A stretch of 38,789 nucleotides of DNA from Acrasis kona. Lineage: Eukaryota > Heterolobosea > Eutetramitea > Acrasida > Acrasidae. The notes under the pieces are model-generated. The model ran no database searches. It worked only from the letters and a program-made list of their open reading frames with translations, and had not been told where the DNA came from. Below, in pieces: positions 29,096-36,656 of this stretch (position 1 is its first letter; every line of letters begins with the position of its first letter). Position numbers and translations under genes: made by a program. Where the stretch lies: assembly GCA_026419775.2 (NCBI GenBank), contig JAOPGA020001473.1:1-38789 (forward strand), given 5' to 3'.

Positions 29096-29869
29096 ATGGC
29101 AATCCGAAGGAGAACACAAGAAGGTAAGGAGCCTAAGAGGATTAAAAAAGATAGTAATTATGAGATCCGATTTCGAAAAGAATTTGGAAAGTGCATATTT
29201 CATGAATATACAGAGGAAGATGAGGAGGATCCTTTTAATTGGAAAGAAGATAGTCCTGAAACCATTACAGGATTTGATGTATGTACATGTGGTGTTGTTC
29301 AAAGGCATGTAGAAAAACTCAACACCACAACACACAATCACGATAACTGGGAATTAGTATATAATGAAAAAAAACTCAGCGAACAAATGGCAGAATACAT
29401 GGAGGACATACAACTAGAAAGCGAAAGCGAAGATGAATACAGAAGTCTGTATTACTCTCATACCGACGGTGGCAGAATTATAGACAATAAAATTTTTTAT
29501 TTAGTAGACCCAAATAAAGATGGTTTGATAACTATGCAGGAAATGAAGGATGTTTTCCAAGGTGGTATTCACCCAAAAGTAGTTGAGGAAGGAGGCGATG
29601 TACAAGACATAAATAGATGGTTGAGCTATGCCCGAGTCGATGATGATGACAATAGCACAGATGACGAAAACAGTGATGAAGATGATGAGAAGAAATCAAA
29701 AATAACAAAGGTTATAAAGTCCATGGAACATGCAGACTTAAAAAGAATAACATGGATTGTATATTTTGCAGATGGTATGATGGCATCTCCTTATTCAGTT
29801 CACATCATGGGAGTTTCACCTAGAACTGGAAACTTAGTTGGGATACAATCAACTGTTGTATGGACGTGA
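29096..29869 (+). CDS. EF-hand-containing acidic protein of unknown function
   Basis: A 257-residue single-exon protein. The N terminus is basic (MAIRRRTQEGKEPKRIKK). A central FDVCTCGVV may bind metal. One canonical EF-hand loop is visible, DPNKDGLITMQE near residues 142-153, with Asp/Asn/Asp at positions 1, 3 and 5, Gly6, Ile8 and Glu12. A partner EF-hand is not evident, although the acidic DDDDNSTDDENSDEDDEKK further on is a low-complexity run rather than a second loop. The last 50 residues (ITWIVYFADGMMASPYSVHI, TGNLVGIQSTVVWT) look like beta strands of a folded domain I do not recognise. It lies 130 bp after the kinase gene on the same strand and converges on the reductase gene. Confidence 0.75.
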   Translation: MAIRRRTQEGKEPKRIKKDSNYEIRFRKEFGKCIFHEYTEEDEEDPFNWKEDSPETITGFDVCTCGVVQRHVEKLNTTTHNHDNWELVYNEKKLSEQMAEYMEDIQLESESEDEYRSLYYSHTDGGRIIDNKIFYLVDPNKDGLITMQEMKDVFQGGIHPKVVEEGGDVQDINRWLSYARVDDDDNSTDDENSDEDDEKKSKITKVIKSMEHADLKRITWIVYFADGMMASPYSVHIMGVSPRTGNLVGIQSTVVWT

Positions 29870-29995
29870 ATAGATGCTATAGGGTATCGTCAAAAAAGTA
29901 TAGTTCCATCATTCAAACAACCATCGCAAATATTCTAGCGATAGTCACAAATCACACACATAAAACAAACATGATTGCATATCAAATTAATTATT

Positions 29996-32900
29996 TTATT
30001 CTTTGATAATATTTTGTCTCTTCATGAACTTGACAGACTCTACCATAAGCTCGTCGTCAATCTTTTTCAATTCTATTCCTGTTGACTTGATGGCCTGCTT
30101 CAAGTTTTCATTTGAAATGTCCACGTCACCTCTCACTGGCAGTCCATTACTGAACAATCCAATCATTGGCCAAATCGCATCGTCCTTCTCTCCCGTCGCC
30201 TCCTCGCTAACCTTCGTAATCCATTCATCGAATGAAAGTGCCTTCATGTCAGGATATAATTCTTTGCGGATCAGTTCGAATCCATGGTTCAAATGAATGG
30301 AGTTTCCATTGTTGTTGCTAACGTGATAAGAGTACTTTTCGAGTGCCTCCGGAAGTTGACTGACAGCGACAATGATTTCGGCCACTTGGTCTACAGGTAC
30401 CTCATCTAGATTATCCACATCAACCTTAGGATAGGCGCCCAATGCAATGCTACCTCTCAATAGACGTCCAACCCAATCGGTTACATTTGTTGATCCGTTG
30501 CGTCGTCCGAAACCAATCATGCCGGGTCTGAATACTGTAATGGGGACACCTTGTGCTCTTGCTAACTTGATGATTTGTTCTGATACCCATTTACCGCTGC
30601 TGTAGCCGTTAATACTGTCCAGACGCTTGTATAGTGCTTCTTTTTCTTCATGTACTTCCTCTTCGCTCTTCATTCCTGGAAGTCCTGTCACTGCACCTAT
30701 GCTGCTAATGTAATGTAGAGGCTTCAACTTTCTAGTGGTTGCAAGTCTAATCAATCTCACGACACCATCAACATTGTCATTCTTTAGTTGATCATATGAA
30801 AGCATCCAGTTAACATTGGCTCCATTGTGGTAGATTGCATCTATATTGTCGCACAACCAGGAGTAGACGTCTTCATCGACGTCAAGATTATCGTGTGAAA
30901 AAGTTCCGTGAATGGCCTTAATACGTTCATCATAGTCTGATTTCCATTCGACTTCAAAGTATTTCAAAGATGATTTGATTCTATCCATGGCGGACTTGTC
31001 ATCGTGGGCTCTGATTAAGCAGTGGACATTCGCTGATGATTTTTGTAACAACTCAACCAACAAGTACACACCCAAGAAACCATTAGCACCAGTCAATAGA
31101 ATATTCTTCTTGGTCTTCAGGTCAAGTAAATCAGATTTGGATAAATTACTTTCAGGAACCGACAAGTCTTTTGGCAGCTCGACTTGTGCTAACCAATCCA
31201 CTTGGTTTTGGGAATTGGAATCAACATAATTTTCATTCTTTATTAAAGAAATTACATCTTTGAAAGTAATATGACCATTAAACAATATTTTCGTGGGAAT
31301 CACTACATTAAACTTCTTCTTGATGGCATTTGAAATACGAACCGCTCTCAAAGAGTCAATTCCATAATCAGACAAGGCGGATTCATAATCGATTTTTCCA
31401 GGGAACAATTCAGAGAACATTTTACCAATCTCATCCTTTGGTTTGTCTTGTTCATTATTGTACAGTCCATCTAGTTGACTCTTGTAATACTTTTCACATC
31501 CAAAGCGAGATAGTTTACCAGTGTTAGTCAACCTTCCGTCAAGATGAGAAAACTTTTCAACTTCCAAAATTAAATTCTTTGGTACTTCGAATGAGTGTAA
31601 TTCATGTTCTTTTCCGATCCTTGTAAACTCGTCCAAAATGCGTTTCTTGAGTCGGTCACTCTTTGAAAAGTGAACATGTCTTTCGTTATCATCTTTGGGT
31701 ACATTGGTTATTCCTTTGGCTTTTGCGAATTGGTCGACGTGCTCCCAGTTAGGAACGACAACTGCTACCAAATAGCTTTGCTCGATGGTGCCGTATACAT
31801 AAATGGAATCGACGAATGATGACAAACTCATCAATGCTTCAATGCCCTGAGGTGCAACGTACTTTCCTTGTGCTAATTTGAAAATGTTCTTTTTTCTGTC
31901 AATGATGGAGATGGATCTCTTTTCTTCGTCCAACTCGACAATGTCTCCGGTCCTCATGTACCCCTCTTCGTCGATGGCCTCTTTGGTGGCCTCTTCGTTG
32001 TTCAAATATCCCAAGAACATTGCTTCGCTCTTTACGCATAATTCTCCTCTGGGAAGTGGCTTGTCTGTTTTGAGATAACCCATTTCTGGAACGTTGACTA
32101 GTTTGTAATCAACTCCCTCCCCGATTATACCATTCGCAGACACTCCAGATGCTTCTGTGCTTCCGTAGCCGTCTATTACTTTTGCTCCGGTGCAGTCTTT
32201 GATGAACTTGAGTACTTTGTCGCTTAGTTTTGCTCCATAGCATACGATCGTTCTAAGGTTGTTTCCAAATACTTTTGAATATTTTTGTAAAATCTGCTCT
32301 TGGTTGACTTCGGCATTTTTTTCTTTTGCTATCTGCAAGTCGAATTCATAGTCTTCGTAGACGACGTTGAATAGTTGTGGGGTCATGGCTACCTGTGTAG
32401 GATTGACGATTGGGAACTCATCGAATACCTTTTCTATGGCTCCGTCGTAGAGTGCGACTACATCACCATTTGACATGAAGGTAATGAATGTGGAGCGGCC
32501 GGCTACATGGCTCAAGGGACTAACCATCAATAATTTCTCTTGGTCTTTGTTGACCTTTCCATCGTAGAAAAGACCCTTGCCCGAATACTTGAGAAGGCCT
32601 AGTTGCGTCATCATGACACCTTTAGGCTTTCCAGTAGAACCAGAAGTGTACATTAGTGAGGTGAGCGACCGTGTGTTGGGATCGTGATAAAGCTGTACCT
32701 GATCCTTTGTATTCTTACCAGATTCCTCAATCTCTTCGAATACGTGCAATTGTAATTTATGATCCTCGGCAACTGCTGTCGCCTTCTCCAGCGTAATGAG
32801 GTGCTTGAAGCTTGGGCAAGAGTTTGATACCGAGGTATATAGTTCTGATAGAGACGCTTCAGTCACGATGGTATCAATTTTTGAGTCATTAATGATGTGA

Positions 32901-33265
32901 AGAATGTCAGATTTGCTAGAGTCGTAGTGGTATGGAACACTGATGATCCCTTGCATTAGGCATGCTAGATCGGCGATCACCCATTCTACTTTGTTCCTGC
33001 AGCATATGCCGACGATCTTGGCGTCTAGGTTCACAAGTCCTGTTCTAAAGTATTGAACCCTCTGATGGACCTGCTTGTATGTTAGGTATTCGTACTCCTT
33101 GTTGATCTTTCGTCCGATCAATTTAGCATCTCCATGCTTTTGGAATGCGTCATTGATTGCTTGTGGTAGTGTTATTGTGTTTGTCATGTTTATGTTTTTC
33201 GAAAATACTTTTTGATTCGGCGTTTTTATTTGGCTGCGGGTCCGATCTATACTCCGCGATACCAT
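29996..33265 (-). CDS. Carboxylic-acid-reductase-type A-T-R multidomain enzyme
   Basis: A 1089-residue intronless enzyme. Adenylation domain (about 30-560): LMYTSGSTGKPKGVMMTQ, GYGSTEASG, MRTGDIVEL, IIDRKKNIFKLAQGKYVAPQ. Carrier domain: LSDYGIDSLRAVRIS, with Ser638 as the phosphopantetheine site. Reductase domain (from about 715): NILLTGANGFLGVYLLVEL for NADPH, HYISSIGAVTG, YSSGKWVSE for the catalytic Tyr and Lys, and VPITVFRPGMIGFG. The order activates a carboxylate with ATP, loads it on the carrier and releases it by reduction, as in carboxylic acid reductases. The A domain is closest in style to long-chain acyl-CoA ligases, so a fatty or aromatic acid substrate is plausible. Alpha-aminoadipate reductase has a different, longer front. 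The first 26 residues are basic and Ser-rich; Met27 is an alternative start, so two forms are possible. Needs a phosphopantetheinyl transferase elsewhere. Confidence 0.92.
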   Translation of the reverse strand: MVSRSIDRTRSQIKTPNQKVFSKNINMTNTITLPQAINDAFQKHGDAKLIGRKINKEYEYLTYKQVHQRVQYFRTGLVNLDAKIVGICCRNKVEWVIADLACLMQGIISVPYHYDSSKSDILHIINDSKIDTIVTEASLSELYTSVSNSCPSFKHLITLEKATAVAEDHKLQLHVFEEIEESGKNTKDQVQLYHDPNTRSLTSLMYTSGSTGKPKGVMMTQLGLLKYSGKGLFYDGKVNKDQEKLLMVSPLSHVAGRSTFITFMSNGDVVALYDGAIEKVFDEFPIVNPTQVAMTPQLFNVVYEDYEFDLQIAKEKNAEVNQEQILQKYSKVFGNNLRTIVCYGAKLSDKVLKFIKDCTGAKVIDGYGSTEASGVSANGIIGEGVDYKLVNVPEMGYLKTDKPLPRGELCVKSEAMFLGYLNNEEATKEAIDEEGYMRTGDIVELDEEKRSISIIDRKKNIFKLAQGKYVAPQGIEALMSLSSFVDSIYVYGTIEQSYLVAVVVPNWEHVDQFAKAKGITNVPKDDNERHVHFSKSDRLKKRILDEFTRIGKEHELHSFEVPKNLILEVEKFSHLDGRLTNTGKLSRFGCEKYYKSQLDGLYNNEQDKPKDEIGKMFSELFPGKIDYESALSDYGIDSLRAVRISNAIKKKFNVVIPTKILFNGHITFKDVISLIKNENYVDSNSQNQVDWLAQVELPKDLSVPESNLSKSDLLDLKTKKNILLTGANGFLGVYLLVELLQKSSANVHCLIRAHDDKSAMDRIKSSLKYFEVEWKSDYDERIKAIHGTFSHDNLDVDEDVYSWLCDNIDAIYHNGANVNWMLSYDQLKNDNVDGVVRLIRLATTRKLKPLHYISSIGAVTGLPGMKSEEEVHEEKEALYKRLDSINGYSSGKWVSEQIIKLARAQGVPITVFRPGMIGFGRRNGSTNVTDWVGRLLRGSIALGAYPKVDVDNLDEVPVDQVAEIIVAVSQLPEALEKYSYHVSNNNGNSIHLNHGFELIRKELYPDMKALSFDEWITKVSEEATGEKDDAIWPMIGLFSNGLPVRGDVDISNENLKQAIKSTGIELKKIDDELMVESVKFMKRQNIIKE

Positions 33266-34432
33266 TTTTGTGTTACTGCCGCATCTAATTTTGACTCCGG
33301 GGAATCAATTTTCATACTTGGAAAAGAAGAAGTATTAGTTCAAGGTAGTTGTTTGCGCAGACAACAATATCATTCTCGCTAACCGATCTGTTGATGAAAG
33401 TACAAATTGATCTCGACACCTTAATCGTATGATATGTTTTGTTTTTGAAATGATGAAACTTGACCTACCCAATAATAAATGGAACCTAGTACTTTCGGAT
33501 CATCGGATAACTAAAAACATATGGGTGTGAGTTTCGATTCAATTTTGTTACAGGGTTTTGGTTACAATCAATAAGATAAACTAAAACTATCATTTTTATT
33601 TTGACAACCCGGGATGGTTAGAGTAGAGAAACTCCAAGAGGGCGTTATTTATCAATCGGAAATCATGAGATGTTAAAAGAAGAAATTATTATTTCATGGT
33701 GGTGAAGTTTGTTCTGAAGCTAAAAAAAGTATTCATAGTTCATTTTAACATGTAACGATGTGACAATTGTCACTGGAGCATTCGTGGGATCTTGGATTAA
33801 CTTCGAAAAGATTAAGCAAGCAGCTGTTCAACCAACCACGCCAAAGAAAGAGTGAATCCCATACAATCAACACCTGGAAGCTTCCACTCTCCTTGAATTA
33901 AAATTCGTGAATCGAGAAACGATCGCGTACGAGCTTGCTAAAGAGGTTGCATATATTCACGATGAAAGTATAGTTTATTGTCTGGACGTGAAATACATCA
34001 ATGATACAAATCGCAGAAATGAAGAACTCAAGAACTTGCCGCGTTGTCATTCATATGTCTCCGTCGAATATACTGCAGGTTGTCCGAGAGTACTCAAATA
34101 CTGTTTGTGATTGGTACCAATCATACCTGAAAATGAACAGCCTCTTCTTCACTTTGAAAAGAGTCCTAATACCCATTTTACCCAATTTTACGAGATTTAA
34201 AATCAAAAATAATCCAATAAATAAGGATACACTTTTGAAAGTTCATACACCTCCGCTGGGGATGGCATATCCCAATTTGTTTTATTCAACCCCCATTTCC
34301 AAAAGCAACACCGCATTGCTACACTTAATTGTTCTAGTTTCCTAATGTCTCATTTTCCAACTGCAAATAGTGAAGCTCGCCGCGTTGTCACTCATATGTC
34401 TTCCGTCAAGGTTGACATGGTTTATTACAACA
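33266..34432. other. 1.2 kb intergenic region with a possible protein-kinase relic
   Basis: No intact gene. On the plus strand 33865-34110 is open and reads like part of a kinase C-lobe (NRETIAYELAKEVAYIHDES, followed by IVYCLDVKYIND in the place of HRDLKxxN), but the HRD residues are changed and nothing continues it. A second frame nearby reads VVIHMSPSNILQ. A segment of about 25 bp around 34038-34066 recurs with few changes at 34379-34408, just before the next gene. The rest is AT-rich with no feature I can support. Confidence 0.35.
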
Positions 34433-35815
34433 ATGCTGAGGTTTTGCACACGTAGGTTTGTGACAATAGCTAGGCCTTTCCCTCGTGCCCCTTTGAGATT
34501 TTACGCGCGTAAGGCATGGGGACTCGATGAAAACGACGATGTGCCTACTGAAAAAAAGACGAGAAAAAGGGCAGTAAAAACAGATCCTGCTATTTTGGAG
34601 ACGAAAGATAACACTCAAAAACCAGAGGTCGTAAAGAGACCGCGTGGAAGACCGAGGAAAAATCCACTGCCACCGCCCGAGCCAGAAACACCCACTCAAG
34701 ATGATTCAGTTTCACTTGAGCATGATTCCACAATAGAATTAAGCGTGGAGGACAAAATGAACGGCCCAGTCCTCAGGACTGATGAAGAATATGAGTACGA
34801 GAATTTTGATAAAAGCATTAACAAGGGTGAAGTACCTTCTAAACTATCCAACTTGAAGATTTTTGATGACTATAACATCGGTGATTGCTACAGTTACTTT
34901 GCTCATGAAACAATAAAAACAGAGGATGTAGATGCAGCCATAAAAATGTCAACGGACATGATCGAGTCCAACGAAAAGTTGGAAAACGATTTGGAACCAC
35001 TACCAAAAAAGATTCTTGGGCTTATATGTAGGGGACTCATTCATCATTTACTTTTGAACGAGCAAGATTATGCTTTGAAAGACTTTCAACATTTAATCAC
35101 CTTGCTAGAGGAGAATGCTAATCAAGTCCCAAAAAAACTGTTTGCATTTGCTCATGCATGCGAAGCTTTTAGTTTGTCCGCTTCAATGGACCTCTCCGAT
35201 CCTGATCCTCAAAAGAAGTTCAAAGTGCTTGAAGGTCTCAACACCGCCCTAAAGATTGCACCAGAGTTTGACGAGACGAGATTTAAAAGAATTTTATTTG
35301 TAAACAAATCCAACTTCAATCAAAGTCTTGATGATTGTAATGTGCTAATAAAAGCAAATAGAGATCCATGGGCAGCCTTTGGTTTATATCATCGTGGTGT
35401 GTTAAGCATGGCCAGAGATATATTTGATGGAGATCAAGAACCTAAAGATTTGTTGGAACAAGATAACATGAGAGTGTATCAAAGAGCAATTGACGACTTT
35501 TCAAATTGCCTCAAAAAGAAACCAGATATGTTAGAGGCTGAGAGGGACCTTAGTTCGTTATATATTACCGTTGGTGACTACCAGAATGGAATCAAACACT
35601 TGGACAGTCTAATCGAAGGTCTAAAGAAGAAGAATATTTCTTTTGCATCAGCCTTGTTTAGTCGTGCATTATTGAAAGCCAATCTGGGAGACAACGAATC
35701 AAGCTTTGAGGATTTGGATGAAGTATTCAGAATAGAGCCTTCTTTTGTAGATGTTTACCAAAGAATACAGCAGGAGGCAATGAAAGATTTTATGAATGGA
35801 CAAGACGAACAATAA
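34433..35815 (+). CDS. Mitochondrial TPR-like protein with an AT-hook
   Basis: A 460-residue intronless protein. The first ATG of the frame gives a strong mitochondrial presequence (MLRFCTRRFVTIARPFPRAP, then LRFYARKAW). Residues about 68-77 are a textbook AT-hook, KRPRGRPRKNP, flanked by a Pro-rich and acidic linker. From about 150 the protein is helical, with TPR-like pairs near the end: AIDDFSNCLKKKPDMLEAER, LSSLYITVGDYQNGIKHLDS, ALFSRALLKANLGDNESSFE, DLDEVFRIEPSFVDVYQRI. The combination suggests a mitochondrial protein that can touch AT-rich DNA (mtDNA) through the hook and proteins through the TPRs; that is inference. I know no named family with this layout. The stop TAA lies inside AATAAA. 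Confidence 0.8.
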   Translation: MLRFCTRRFVTIARPFPRAPLRFYARKAWGLDENDDVPTEKKTRKRAVKTDPAILETKDNTQKPEVVKRPRGRPRKNPLPPPEPETPTQDDSVSLEHDSTIELSVEDKMNGPVLRTDEEYEYENFDKSINKGEVPSKLSNLKIFDDYNIGDCYSYFAHETIKTEDVDAAIKMSTDMIESNEKLENDLEPLPKKILGLICRGLIHHLLLNEQDYALKDFQHLITLLEENANQVPKKLFAFAHACEAFSLSASMDLSDPDPQKKFKVLEGLNTALKIAPEFDETRFKRILFVNKSNFNQSLDDCNVLIKANRDPWAAFGLYHRGVLSMARDIFDGDQEPKDLLEQDNMRVYQRAIDDFSNCLKKKPDMLEAERDLSSLYITVGDYQNGIKHLDSLIEGLKKKNISFASALFSRALLKANLGDNESSFEDLDEVFRIEPSFVDVYQRIQQEAMKDFMNGQDEQ

Positions 35816-35955
35816 ATGTACTTTTGCTTCTTTTTGGTCTGACATTGGGAGTATAAAATTGACAATTTGTTTGAATTCGTTCATTGAAATTAAATAATAG
35901 ACAAAAAATGTTTGTAAAAATGTTTGTTTCATTTTAAATTATTTTGACAGTACGA

Positions 35956-36400
35956 TTATTGTTGCTTAACGAACTAGTTTATGAGTTGTTGTACAATTCT
36001 AAGAACGATGGCTTACGTTTGTGAAAAAGTATACACCGATGAAAAGTAAGACTGGGACAACTACAAACTTAATTATGCTTGACATACCGCTGGACTCTTG
36101 TGCCGACTCAGTCTTGGGGGCGGGCTTAGCTGGTTCAGGAACGACCTTCTTGGGGCCTCCCTTCACTGTACCAATAACCAAGTCCTTGAGTGTCTCCTTT
36201 GCTTCGTTTGAATGTCCAACATTCTCAAAGCTTTCGGATGCGTCACCTCCTGCAAGCTCTAATAGGATGTCTTCACTTCCTGGATGTAAATGTTTGTATT
36301 CGGTGAAGTCGATAACTTTTCCGTCAATAATGAACCATTGCCTATCTGCGTTCTCATCGTGTGCTTCGACTTCAGATAGTTCAAACTCTTTTAGGCTCAT
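35956..36400 (-). CDS. Tail-anchored cytochrome b5
   Basis: The b5 domain occupies residues 1-85: FELSEVEAHDENADRQWFII, VIDFTEYKHLHPGSEDIL and SFENVGHSNEAKETL, with the two haem-ligand histidines in HPGS (usually HPGG) and GHS. A Pro/Lys linker leads to one C-terminal helix (SSIIKFVVVPVLLFIGVYFF), making it a tail-anchored electron carrier for desaturases or P450s. The exact end depends on splicing. Exon 36400-36017, a 43-nt intron with donor gtaagc, and exon 35973-35956 end the protein in FVKQQ; reading through the donor ends it in VSHRS at 35999. Both forms have 133 residues. The strong donor favours splicing. Confidence 0.9.
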
Positions 36401-36656
36401 GTTTCAATTACTCACGTGTGAAGTTTCGGTTAGGAATATTTTAAGGAGTTAAGGTTGATAGGAACAAAAACTCGGCGGATTCCCGCACAACGACTTCAAA
36501 ATAGTAAAGTGCCAGTGGAGTGTTCTATCAGGAGTACTCCTGTCACGGATAGCTATCTCCATCATGCATACAAACCGGCAGTTGAAAGAAGAAATGTAAA
36601 ATGCATTCTATTGAAATAAATTGAATTAAATCAAATGACATTTTAAATGCGGCATT
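36401..36656. other. Gap between RCC1-BTB gene and cytochrome b5
   Basis: Nothing coding seen. It should hold the 3' end of the upstream minus-strand gene and the promoter of cytochrome b5. Confidence 0.4.

Noticed and set aside
36021-36452. 143-codon plus-strand frame across cytochrome b5
   Set aside because: Antisense to a clear cytochrome b5 with both haem ligands; composition is that of a reverse-complement shadow.
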